A DNA stretch of 8,298 nt from Simkania sp. (GCA_028281425.1 JANQJX010000039.1:1-8298); one strand, 5' to 3'. Positions 1 through 6,398 are shown, numbered from the stretch's first letter. Translations and numbers: made by a program. The notes: generated by a model not told the origin, from the letters alone.

Positions 1-2
1 TG

Positions 3-59
3 GCATTTCAAGAATTAAAGAATTTACAACAAGCAAGCTGTCTTTTTTGCGTAAGGTGA
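3..59 (+). CDS. Possible 3' end of an upstream gene (partial)
   Basis: An open frame enters from the left edge and ends at TGA 57-59, 29 bases before the pepF ATG. It reads AFQELKNLQQASCLFCVR and its codons mostly end in A or T, like the neighbouring genes. A second frame (2-67, ending TAA) is also open, but its third positions are richer in G and C. I prefer the first frame on codon use only. The fragment is too short to identify, and both frames could be chance. Confidence 0.25.
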   Translation, partial: AFQELKNLQQASCLFCVR

Positions 60-88
60 GTGATTAAGTATAAAAATTGGAGAAAAAA

Positions 89-1900
89 ATGTTAAAAGAA
101 AGAAAAGAAATTGAAAAAAAATATCAATGGGATTTGAGTTCACTTTATCAAAGTTTGGAAGATTGGGAGAAGCACTATTGCGAGCTGACTGAAGGTCAAA
201 AAGGGAAGAGATGTTTTTCTAAAATATCCAAAAGGAGAAAAACAATTGATCAAAGCCCCAAGCAATTGGCGCTCCTTTTTCATGATCTCTTTGAGTTAGA
301 AAAGCAAGTCGTTAAGCTATATACTTATGCTCATTTACGTCATGATGAAGACCTCACTCATGAAAAACATAAAAATGCCTATGAGCGTATGACCCTTTTT
401 TACTATGACTATAAAAATGTAACTTCTTGGATTGAACCTGAAATTTTGCAACTCGATGCAAAACGTTTTAAGGACTATTTGGACTCGGTCGAGTTAAAAG
501 ATTATCATATTTATTTAAAAAAACTCTTTTTACTTAAATCGCATATCCTTTCTTATGAAGAAGAGGCTCTTCTTTCTCTTGCGGGAAAGGCGCTGAATAC
601 TTCAAAAAAAGCTTTTTCTCTTCTTAACGATGCCGATTTGAAATTTCCTGAGATTGAAGATCAAAAGGGTCAAAAAAAAGAGTTAACCTATGGCTCTTAT
701 ACTCTTTATCTTCATTTAAAAGATCGCGTACTTAGGAAAAATGCATTTATTTGTTTACATCGAGAATATCAAAAGTTTGAAAACACTTTGTGTGAGCTTA
801 TCCATGGACATGTTCAAAAACATTTTTTTCATGTAAAAGCCAGAAACTATTCCTCTTGCCTTGCAAGTGCTTTAATGCCTCATCAAATTTCTACGCGAGT
901 CTATGAGAATTTGGTTCAAACCGTGCGAGACAATCTTTCTTCTCTTCATCGCTATATACGACTTCGTAAAACCCTTTTGGAGGTGGAAGAATTGAGATGT
1001 TATGATCTGCATGTATCGGTCGTTCCCTCTTTTGAAAGGAAGTATCATTGTGAAGAAGCCAAAGATTTGGTGATTCAATCAGTTGCAGTTTTGGGAAATG
1101 CATTTCAAAAAGTTTTAGAAAAAGGACTAAAAGAGGAAAGGTGGGTGGATATGTTTGAAAATGCACGTAAACGTTCAGGGGCTTATTCAAGTGGCTGTTA
1201 TGAAAGTGCTCCGTTTATTTTAATGAACTACCAAGGAACTTTGAGAGATGTTATGACTCTATCTCATGAAGCAGGCCATAGTATGCATTCCTATTTTAGT
1301 TGTAAAAATCAACCATATCACTATAGTCAATATCCCATTTTTCTAGCTGAAATTGCCTCTACTTTTCACGAAGATCTTCTTTTTCGTTTTCTTATGGAAA
1401 GAGCCACAAGCCGTTTGGAAAGGTGTTATTTACTCAATCGAAAAATTGATGATATTCGAGCCACTTTTTTTAGACAGACCCAATTTGCAGAGTTTGAACT
1501 TAAAATGCATTCTCTTGTAGAAAAAGGAGAGCCTCTTACACCAAAACTTTTAAAAGAAATTTATCTAAAACTCAATCAGGACTATTATGGAGAAGATTTA
1601 AAAATCGATCTTGAAATAGCAGTTGAATTCTTACGCATTCCTCACTTTTATTCTAATTTTTATGTTTATCAATATGCAACTGGGATTAGTGCTGCCTTTG
1701 CTTTTGTTGAAAAGGTTTTAAATGATCAGAAAAAAGGAAAAGAGAACTATTTGCGATTTCTATCAGCTGGATCGAGCTGTTTGCCTCTTGATTTGCTTAA
1801 GGAAGTAGGAATTGATATGGAGTCGAAAGTTCCTTTCCAAAGACTCATCTATCGCTTTGATCAGTTGGTGTCAGAACTAGAATCTGAAATGAAGTGTTGA
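89..1900 (+). CDS. pepF: Oligoendopeptidase F, M3 family zinc metallopeptidase
   Basis: This is a cytoplasmic zinc peptidase that cuts short and medium oligopeptides, probably to recycle amino acids from imported or degraded peptides. The zinc site is HEAGH at residues 393-397, and the third ligand is probably Glu421 in the LAEIASTFHE stretch. The substrate-binding signature PHFYSNFYVYQYATG starts at residue 518. The 603-residue length and the all-helical N-terminal half fit the PepF subfamily. No signal peptide is visible. I chose ATG 89 because GGAG at 79-82 lies six bases upstream. An in-frame TTG at 77 would add four residues but overlaps that ribosome binding site. ptsH follows 97 bases later on the same strand. 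I see no clear terminator between them, so co-transcription is possible but not shown. Confidence 0.95.
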   Translation: MLKERKEIEKKYQWDLSSLYQSLEDWEKHYCELTEGQKGKRCFSKISKRRKTIDQSPKQLALLFHDLFELEKQVVKLYTYAHLRHDEDLTHEKHKNAYERMTLFYYDYKNVTSWIEPEILQLDAKRFKDYLDSVELKDYHIYLKKLFLLKSHILSYEEEALLSLAGKALNTSKKAFSLLNDADLKFPEIEDQKGQKKELTYGSYTLYLHLKDRVLRKNAFICLHREYQKFENTLCELIHGHVQKHFFHVKARNYSSCLASALMPHQISTRVYENLVQTVRDNLSSLHRYIRLRKTLLEVEELRCYDLHVSVVPSFERKYHCEEAKDLVIQSVAVLGNAFQKVLEKGLKEERWVDMFENARKRSGAYSSGCYESAPFILMNYQGTLRDVMTLSHEAGHSMHSYFSCKNQPYHYSQYPIFLAEIASTFHEDLLFRFLMERATSRLERCYLLNRKIDDIRATFFRQTQFAEFELKMHSLVEKGEPLTPKLLKEIYLKLNQDYYGEDLKIDLEIAVEFLRIPHFYSNFYVYQYATGISAAFAFVEKVLNDQKKGKENYLRFLSAGSSCLPLDLLKEVGIDMESKVPFQRLIYRFDQLVSELESEMKC

Positions 1901-1947
1901 TTTTTCAAAAAAGAGTTGCTCAAAAATTCAAGCCGTTGTATGTCGTT

Positions 1948-1988
1948 TCTTCACACATGAAGAGATAAGAAGTGTGTTTTGAAGAGGT
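1948..1988 (+). promoter_or_regulatory. Possible hairpin masking the ptsH ribosome binding site
   Basis: TCTTCACAC (1948-1956) can pair with GTGT (1974-1977) and GAAGA (1981-1985), leaving a three-base TTT bulge on the 3' side. The 3' arm overlaps the GAAGAGG Shine-Dalgarno of ptsH at 1981-1987. A competing small hairpin, CTTC/GAAG (1949-1952 with 1959-1962), would leave the site open. The stem is modest and AT-rich, so it may be accidental. Confidence 0.25.
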
Positions 1989-1997
1989 AGAAATTGT

Positions 1998-2273
1998 ATG
2001 ATCAATATTAAAAAATCTTTTATTGTGATGAATGATAAGGGACTCCATACACGTCCTGCAACGGAGCTTGTTAAGTGTGCTCAGCTTTTTAAATCACAGA
2101 TCTATTTGCATTATGATGGGCTTCGTGTGAATGCCAAATCTTTACTTGGGATTTTGATGCTTTCAGCATCTCGAGGTGCTAAAGTTTTGGTCGAAGCAAA
2201 AGGACAAGATGCCAAACAAGCAGTCGATGCTATTTTAAATCTTGCAAATCTTAAATTTAATATCAAATATTAG
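1998..2273 (+). CDS. ptsH: Phosphocarrier protein HPr
   Basis: HPr is the small cytoplasmic phosphocarrier of the phosphoenolpyruvate phosphotransferase system. It takes phosphate from enzyme I on a histidine and passes it to EIIA proteins. The active-site block KGLHTRPAT places the phosphorylated His at residue 17. Ser48, in the VNAKSLLGIL block, corresponds to the regulatory serine (Ser46 of other HPrs) that HPr kinase modifies. The 91-residue length is normal. AGAGG at 1983-1987 is the likely ribosome binding site. No ptsI, EIIA or hprK lies in the window, although ptsI usually adjoins ptsH. The gene stands alone between pepF and a repeat-rich spacer. Chlamydiae have few sugar EII components, so a regulatory role through Ser48 is as likely as sugar transport; this is inference. 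Confidence 0.95.
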   Translation: MINIKKSFIVMNDKGLHTRPATELVKCAQLFKSQIYLHYDGLRVNAKSLLGILMLSASRGAKVLVEAKGQDAKQAVDAILNLANLKFNIKY

Positions 2274-2303
2274 CCTTTTCAACAATTTTGAGAGTCAAAC
2301 TCA

Positions 2304-2364
2304 ATCCACCTTTGCCACTTATACCCCGCCACCTATTTCGCTTTCTCCCTTTGCTAAGGTGGAT
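2304..2364. repeat. 12-bp inverted repeat, one mismatch, overlapping the next hairpin
   Basis: ATCCACCTTTGC (2304-2315) is complementary to GCTAAGGTGGAT (2353-2364) with one mismatch. The right arm is also the left arm of the perfect hairpin at 2353-2374, so the two pairings exclude each other. There is no T-tract after either, so a classical attenuator is not supported. Confidence 0.5.
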
Positions 2365-2374
2365 CTACCTTAGC
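2353..2374. repeat. Perfect 8-bp hairpin with 6-base loop
   Basis: GCTAAGGT (2353-2360), loop GGATCT, then ACCTTAGC (2367-2374). No run of T follows on either strand, so it is not a standard intrinsic terminator, though it lies 80 bases after ptsH. It also contains the stop codon of the minus-strand open frame (TAA at 2372-2370). Confidence 0.7.
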
Positions 2375-2708
2375 CTGCGTTTCGCTTGCCCAGTCTAGAA
2401 AAATCCACGTGCTCTGTTTCGCTCACACATCCCATAAATTCTTTTAGGGCCTGCCTTAAACTGAAAAATTGTTCGGATCGATTGAGATTTTTTTCGAAAA
2501 TTGTGAAAGGTGCAAATTCACATACTCTTGAGAGCAAAAGGAGATGCGATTTTCTCAAGCCTAAGGAGAAAAGATCATCTAGACGATCATTCTCCAGTTC
2601 AAGGCAGGCCCTTTTAGGTGAGGTTGCAAATTTATCCCCTCGAGAATTTCTTAAGTCTTGAAAAACACTCGCGCACGCCTTTTTAAAAGAGTTGGCGTAA
2701 AATGTGGG
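2370..2708 (-). other. Start-less open frame inside the repeat-rich region, doubtful gene or gene remnant
   Basis: On the minus strand a frame stays open for 112 codons between TAG (2711-2709) and TAA (2372-2370), but it has no ATG near its beginning. The first near-cognate start is TTG at 2558-2556, and the first ATG comes late, in the FMGCVSETEHV segment. The readable part includes LRKSHLLLLSRV and ENDRLDDL and matches no domain I know. The plus strand is also open over part of it (2386-2661). Openness of both strands plus dense inverted repeats argues for a structured repeat whose open frame is incidental. A decayed gene is the alternative. Confidence 0.25.
2446..2612 (-). repeat. 18-bp long-range inverted repeat enclosing three nested hairpins
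   Basis: AGGGCCTGCCTTAAACTG (2446-2463) is the reverse complement of CAGTTCAAGGCAGGCCCT (2595-2612) except at one position (A2459 against C2600). Read as minus-strand RNA, that position is a G-U wobble, so all 18 positions pair; read from the plus strand it is an A-C mismatch. Six further pairs, two of them wobbles, can extend the stem inward in the minus-strand RNA. The 131-base interior holds perfect stems at 2502-2522, 2527-2559 and about 2565-2595. This orientation bias is the reason for placing the element on the minus strand. Confidence 0.6.
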
Positions 2709-2720
2709 CTAAAGGGAAAA

Positions 2721-2757
2721 ATAGGTCGCAATCCGGGGTTATTGCGCTAGAATTTTT
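2721..2757 (-). terminator. Intrinsic terminator, possibly bidirectional, after the DUF151 gene
   Basis: CGCAAT (2727-2732) and ATTGCG (2741-2746) form a 6-bp stem around CCGGGGTT. Flanking TAG and CTA can lengthen it by three pairs, with a small bulge. On the minus strand the hairpin is followed at once by five T, about 20 bases past the stop codon of the DUF151 gene. On the plus strand a TTTTT run at 2753-2757 follows seven bases after the stem, so it may also work weakly that way. Confidence 0.55.
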
Positions 2758-2769
2758 ATATCACGGGTT

Positions 2770-3183
2770 TTAACCTTCAACGGCAACAGCTTTTTCAAAC
2801 ACTTCTTGGGTGCAATAAAGGGGGATGTCGTTTTCAAGGGCAAGGCAAAGGGAATCACTCGGACGGGAATCGACTTCTATCATGTGACATTTTGTTTGGA
2901 TGTGTTGCTTGATCAACAGGCGTGCATAATAGAGGGTATCTTCAACTTCATTGATCAAAACATGGAGGATGTCGATATTTAGGCCTTTAAAGATTTGGTT
3001 GATGAGATCATGTGTATGAGGGCGTGGTTTAGATTGACCTTGAAGATACATTTGAATCCGTTTTCCTACATAAGGAGCCGTATAGATGGCAAATTGTTTA
3101 ACAGGGTTCCCTAAGATAAAAACCGTATAGGATTGGGAGTGTATGATTTTATTGAATTGAATGGGAATCAATTTGGATACCAT
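2770..3183 (-). CDS. Bifunctional nuclease (BFN/DUF151) family protein
   Basis: The 137-residue protein has the two hallmark blocks of the DUF151/BFN family: KPRPHTHDL at residues 52-60 and EVDSRPSDSLCLAL at 103-116, followed by the short IPLYCTQEVFEKA tail. Family members are small, mostly beta-structured proteins; a plant member was reported to have DNase and RNase activity, while the bacterial role is poorly defined. The protein appears cytoplasmic, with no signal peptide or membrane segment. It is the second gene of a minus-strand pair. Its ATG lies five bases after the stop of the basic-protein gene, with no strong Shine-Dalgarno of its own, so translational coupling is likely. The upstream AGGA on the minus strand is about 20 bases away, too far to count. 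The family call is firm; nuclease activity in this protein is inference. Confidence 0.88.
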   Translation of the reverse strand: MVSKLIPIQFNKIIHSQSYTVFILGNPVKQFAIYTAPYVGKRIQMYLQGQSKPRPHTHDLINQIFKGLNIDILHVLINEVEDTLYYARLLIKQHIQTKCHMIEVDSRPSDSLCLALENDIPLYCTQEVFEKAVAVEG

Positions 3184-3188
3184 AAAAT

Positions 3189-3497
3189 CTAAAAGGCCTT
3201 ATTCCTCGTAGGTGTCGCTTCGGTTTTGAGTCGAGAAATGAGCCCAGAAACTCTCTGGGAAATTTTTGCCGTATTTTGATTTTCATCAAAAAGAGAGATT
3301 GCTTTTGATTTGAGAACAATACGATTGGGAGCATGGCGTGCAATCCAATGGTGAATTTCAATTGATTTTCTCTTGAGGGCTTGAGGAGTAAGATTTTGAT
3401 CGATTTGTTGCAAATATTTACGCAATTTTTCACGCGTTTTTTTTGTCTTGTGACTTTCTTCTACGAGAGAATTTGATATTTTCTTATCCTTAATCAT
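3189..3497 (-). CDS. Small basic protein of unknown function
   Basis: I do not recognise this 102-residue protein. It is strongly basic: about 23 Lys/Arg against 9 Asp/Glu. A lysine-rich, probably helical stretch (HKTKKTREKLRKYL) lies at residues 16-29. No signal peptide, membrane helix or cysteine is seen. It looks real because GGAG (complement of 3508-3511) sits ten bases before the ATG, and its stop is five bases before the start of the DUF151 gene, which makes a tight two-gene unit. Its charge suggests nucleic-acid or ribosome binding, but that is inference only. An overlapping minus-strand frame (3149-3433) has no such support and I treat it as a shadow. Confidence 0.65.
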   Translation of the reverse strand: MIKDKKISNSLVEESHKTKKTREKLRKYLQQIDQNLTPQALKRKSIEIHHWIARHAPNRIVLKSKAISLFDENQNTAKISQRVSGLISRLKTEATPTRNKAF

Positions 3498-3613
3498 GAG
3501 GTTTCTACTCCGTTCTTTCTTACTTTCCCTTTTTTTACCATCGCATATTTTTTTTCAAAATAAAAGAGAAAATTCTTGTTAGGAATAGGGTTTTTTCTTC
3601 ATATTGAAAAATA
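3498..3613. promoter_or_regulatory. Divergent intergenic region between the basic-protein gene and rpiA
   Basis: These 116 AT-rich bases must carry promoters for both directions if the two flanking genes are first in their units. On the minus strand a TTGAAA-like box lies near 3558-3553, but I find no good -10 element at the right spacing. On the plus strand no clear -35/-10 pair stands out. The function is inferred from gene arrangement, not from motifs. Confidence 0.35.
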
Positions 3614-4291
3614 ATGGATCAAGAAATCATGAAAAAGAGCGCAGGAGAAAAAGCGGCTCAATATGTCAAGGAAAATATGCTCGTTGGTCTTGGAACGGGA
3701 TCGACAGTTTTTTATTTTATTGAAAAGCTTATCGAGCGATGCAAACAAGGGCTCAACATTCAAGCCATTTCTAGTTCTATCCAATCTCTTGAACTTGCAA
3801 GCAAAGGAGGCATCCCTTTTGCTAAGCCAGATGAGGTGATGTTTATTGATTTAACAATCGATGGAGCTGATGAAGTCGATTCTAAAAAAAGGATGATTAA
3901 AGGGGGAGGAGGAGCTTTACTTCGTGAAAAAATTCTTGCCAATAGTAGCCGAAGTATGATTGTCATTGTTGATGAAACCAAAGTGGTTGAAAATTTAGGA
4001 AGACAAAAATTGCCTGTTGAAATTCTCCCTTTTGCACCTGTATGCACGATTGACAAAATCAATAAATTGGGATTTAGGGGTCAACTTCGGCTTAAAGAGG
4101 GTAAGAAACTTTTTTTAACCGATAATGGCAATTTGATTTATGATATTTTCTTTAAAACAGTTCGCGAAAACCCTGAAAGTGATCATGAAAAGCTCATTCA
4201 TATTCCCGGTGTTTTAGAAACCGGATTTTTCTGTAATTTAGCAAAAAAAGTGATCGTCGGTCATCTAGATGGATCGACAAGCTCTTTTTGA
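3614..4291 (+). CDS. rpiA: Ribose-5-phosphate isomerase A
   Basis: RpiA interconverts ribose 5-phosphate and ribulose 5-phosphate in the non-oxidative pentose phosphate pathway, supplying ribose for nucleotides. The phosphate-binding loop GLGTGST is at residues 25-31. The catalytic blocks DGADEVD (83-89) and KGGGGALLREK (96-106) keep the residues equivalent to E. coli Asp81, Asp84, Lys94 and Glu103 (here D83, D86, K96 and E105). The 225-residue length is normal. No clear Shine-Dalgarno precedes ATG 3614, yet its N terminus lines up with E. coli RpiA residue for residue, so I keep this start over ATG 3629. The gene ends 40 bases before the likely tyrS start. The longest possible tyrS frame would overlap it, but that overlap is probably not real. 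Confidence 0.93.
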   Translation: MDQEIMKKSAGEKAAQYVKENMLVGLGTGSTVFYFIEKLIERCKQGLNIQAISSSIQSLELASKGGIPFAKPDEVMFIDLTIDGADEVDSKKRMIKGGGGALLREKILANSSRSMIVIVDETKVVENLGRQKLPVEILPFAPVCTIDKINKLGFRGQLRLKEGKKLFLTDNGNLIYDIFFKTVRENPESDHEKLIHIPGVLETGFFCNLAKKVIVGHLDGSTSSF

Positions 4292-4331
4292 AGATTGTTC
4301 TAAATCATTTAATTCTTGTAAAATGAGCGGC

Positions 4332-5609
4332 ATGGATACACTTTTCAATGTTTTAAAAAAAAGAGATTTTGTCGATACAATCAGTAGCAAACACCTTCAA
4401 GAGCGACTGAAAACTCCTTTAAAGGTTTATATGGGCTTTGATCCTACTGCAGATAGTCTTCATTTAGGCAATCTTGTCGGGATTATTGCTCTTCTATGGT
4501 TTCAAAAATATGGACATACACCTGTTGTTCTCATTGGAGGAGGTACGGGAAAAATTGGAGATCCTTCGGGGAAAAGCATAGAAAGGCCTCTTTTGACTAC
4601 TCAAACAGTTTGTGAAAATATAGATAAGCTCTCTTTGCAATTTAAGACTTTTTTTAAGACTTCGGAAGAAAAAAATCGTCTCATCATTTTAGATAATGAC
4701 AGATGGTTGTCTTCTCATTCTTTAATCGGTTTTTTACGTGATGTAGGCAAGCATTTTCGGTTAGGTCCGATGCTTGGAAAGGAGAGTGTGCGTTCTCGTT
4801 TGCATTCTGAAGAAGGAATAAGTTTTACAGAGTTTGCTTATCAAATTTTGCAGGGGTATGATTTTTATCATTTGTTGAAGGAAAAAAATGTTTGCTTGCA
4901 AATGGGGGGAAGTGATCAATGGGGAAACATCACTGCTGGGATTGAGTTGGTACGCAAGCTTTCAGGGCAAGTGGTTTATGGACTGACTTATCCTCTTTTG
5001 ACACGCAGTGATGGATCAAAATTTGGAAAAAGTGAAGAAGGAACCATTTGGCTTGACCCAAAAAAAACCTCTCCTTATCAATTTTATCAATATCTTGTTG
5101 GGGTTTCTGATGTAGATGTCATCTCTTTGATGCGGAGATTGACTTTTATAGAAGGGGAGGAAATCGATGCCTTTGAAAAGGAAATTGCTTCGGGATCTTT
5201 TACACCATTTCGAGCGCAAAAGAGGCTTGCAGAAAGTTTAACTTTATTTGTCCATGCTCCTCAAGGACTTGAAGAAGCTCTTCGTGTGACACAAATTTTA
5301 GCACCTGGATCGAAAGGAGTTCTCGACGAAAAAATTCTCGATGAAGTGGCAAAAGATATGGTTCCTGTTTGTTTGCCTGTATCTGGTGTTGTCAATCAAA
5401 AATTTATAGATATTGCAGCTCAAGTAAAACTCGTGACAAGTAGAGGAGAAGGAAGGCGTCTTATCAAAAATAGGGGAGCTTATCTCAATAATGAAAAAAT
5501 CCTTGATGCTGATCAAGTCGTTGAAAAAAAGCATTTGATTGGAAATAAGTATCTTTTATTTTCCTCAGGGAAAAAACGGAAATTACTCATTCAAGTTTTT
5601 TCTAACTAA
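4332..5609 (+). CDS. tyrS: Tyrosyl-tRNA synthetase
   Basis: TyrS joins tyrosine to tRNA-Tyr using ATP and acts as a cytoplasmic homodimer. The class I signature is HLGN at residues 44-47, just after GFDPTADSL, and the KMSKS loop is KFGKS at 230-234. The tyrosine-binding region has QGYDF and QMGGSDQWGN. An S4-type RNA-binding domain fills roughly the last 60 residues (SRGEGRRLIKNRGAYLNN). The last HIGH residue is Asn instead of His; the same exchange is known to be tolerated in Bacillus TyrRS. The frame is open back to ATG 4269, inside rpiA, and ATG 4323 is also possible. I chose ATG 4332 because MDTLFNVLKKRDF matches where other TyrS proteins begin and gives a normal 425 residues. None of these starts has a strong Shine-Dalgarno. 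Confidence 0.94.
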   Translation: MDTLFNVLKKRDFVDTISSKHLQERLKTPLKVYMGFDPTADSLHLGNLVGIIALLWFQKYGHTPVVLIGGGTGKIGDPSGKSIERPLLTTQTVCENIDKLSLQFKTFFKTSEEKNRLIILDNDRWLSSHSLIGFLRDVGKHFRLGPMLGKESVRSRLHSEEGISFTEFAYQILQGYDFYHLLKEKNVCLQMGGSDQWGNITAGIELVRKLSGQVVYGLTYPLLTRSDGSKFGKSEEGTIWLDPKKTSPYQFYQYLVGVSDVDVISLMRRLTFIEGEEIDAFEKEIASGSFTPFRAQKRLAESLTLFVHAPQGLEEALRVTQILAPGSKGVLDEKILDEVAKDMVPVCLPVSGVVNQKFIDIAAQVKLVTSRGEGRRLIKNRGAYLNNEKILDADQVVEKKHLIGNKYLLFSSGKKRKLLIQVFSN

Positions 5610-5688
5610 ACTTTAACTAAAGGTTTTCAAAGCAGTCCCTTTTCAATAAGCCAAATAGGATCCGATTTAGGAAAAATAGGTAGATGAT

Positions 5689-6309
5689 ATGGGTTTAAGA
5701 ATAGGTTTTTTCGGGGGCACTTTTGATCCCATTCATTTTGGTCATTTAAATTTAATGATTGAATTAAAAGAGAGGTGTTGCCTCGATGAGATCCTTTTTT
5801 GCCCTGCACATATTTCACCAACAAGAGAAGAAATGCCACCTGTCGCCTCTCCTGCAGATCGGCTTAAAATGCTTTTTCTTGCAACAGAGGGAATGAAAGC
5901 GATTTCTATTACAGAAATTGAACTGATGCGTCCTCCTCCTTCTTATACGATTGAGACTTTGGAACTTTTAAAGAAAAAAGAAAGGGGAGATAAAAAGTTT
6001 TATCTCATTTTAGCGGAAGATAGTGCCTCTCAAATGGACCAATGGAAAGAAGGAGAAAAATTGCTTGAGTTAGCTCCCCCTTTAGTTGGAGCTCGCTCCT
6101 CTTATCATAAAAAAACATTTAACCATTTATCGACCACTCTAAGAGCTCATATTGAAAAAGGATGCATTTCGATTCCTGCTATGGAAATCAGCAGTACCTG
6201 TATACGAGAAAGACTTAAAAACAGCTTATGTTGTGCTCATCTTGTCCCTGCGAAAGTCCTAGACTACATTTATGAAAATCGTTTATATTATCCACCGGCT
6301 TTGAGTTAA
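5689..6309 (+). CDS. nadD: Nicotinate-nucleotide adenylyltransferase
   Basis: NadD transfers AMP from ATP to nicotinate mononucleotide, giving deamido-NAD, the next-to-last step of NAD synthesis. The nucleotidyltransferase signature GGTFDPIHFGH is at residues 9-19 and the second ATP-binding block EISSTCIRERL at 166-176. The central RPPPSYTIETLELL block is also typical, and the 206-residue length is usual. At residues 109-111 the common GAD of the family reads AED, with the Asp kept. TAGG at 5677-5680 is a plausible ribosome binding site eight bases before the ATG. It follows tyrS by 79 bases and lies upstream of rsfS. The nadD-rsfS pairing is common in bacteria, although here about 310 bases separate them. 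Whether the cell has a complete NAD pathway cannot be judged from this window. Confidence 0.92.
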   Translation: MGLRIGFFGGTFDPIHFGHLNLMIELKERCCLDEILFCPAHISPTREEMPPVASPADRLKMLFLATEGMKAISITEIELMRPPPSYTIETLELLKKKERGDKKFYLILAEDSASQMDQWKEGEKLLELAPPLVGARSSYHKKTFNHLSTTLRAHIEKGCISIPAMEISSTCIRERLKNSLCCAHLVPAKVLDYIYENRLYYPPALS

Positions 6310-6398
6310 AAACTGTTTATTTGTTTTTTTGCTCTTTTGAGATAAAAAGATCTTTCTTTAAAGGTATTAATAATTTTTAAAACCATTTGAGTTAAAAA
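6300..6398 (+). repeat. 13-bp direct repeat flanking the nadD stop region
   Basis: TTTGAGTTAAAAA occurs at 6300-6312, spanning the nadD stop codon, and again at 6386-6398. A looser copy, TTTTGAGATAAAAAG, lies between them near 6335-6349. Such AT-rich repeats can arise by slippage or local duplication. Confidence 0.5.

Larger units (their letters stand above)
2274..2720. other. Repeat-rich intergenic region, candidate structured RNA or decayed element
   Basis: No convincing gene is present. The stretch is visibly richer in G and C than the flanking genes and contains many perfect short stems: 2353-2360 with 2367-2374, 2502-2507 with 2517-2522, 2527-2533 with 2553-2559, 2565-2570 with 2590-2595 (plus an inner GATC pair), 2675-2679 with 2694-2698, and an 18-bp long-range stem 2446-2463 with 2595-2612. 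Most of it can be drawn as one multi-branched fold. I looked for the core motifs of RNase P RNA, tmRNA and 4.5S RNA on both strands and did not find them. It could be a copy of a dispersed repeat, the remains of a gene, or an uncharacterised non-coding RNA. Confidence 0.5.

Noticed and set aside
1916..1944. TTGCTC and TATGTC with 17-base spacing upstream of ptsH
   Set aside because: Each hexamer matches the sigma-70-type consensus at only about half its positions, which is expected by chance in AT-rich DNA.
2386..2661. 91-codon plus-strand open frame in the repeat-rich island
   Set aside because: No Shine-Dalgarno before its start, a Ser/Lys/Arg-rich translation of low complexity, and dense inverted repeats throughout. 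It is probably a by-product of composition.
2274..2720. RNase P RNA, tmRNA, 4.5S or 6S RNA
   Set aside because: None of the conserved core sequences of the first three was found on either strand, and the branched layout does not fit 6S RNA.
3149..3433. Minus-strand open frame overlapping both genes of the DUF151 unit
   Set aside because: It overlaps two better-supported genes in a different frame and has no Shine-Dalgarno.
6346..6355. AAAGATCTTT palindrome after nadD as a terminator
   Set aside because: It has no loop and no following T-tract, so it would not form a terminator hairpin.
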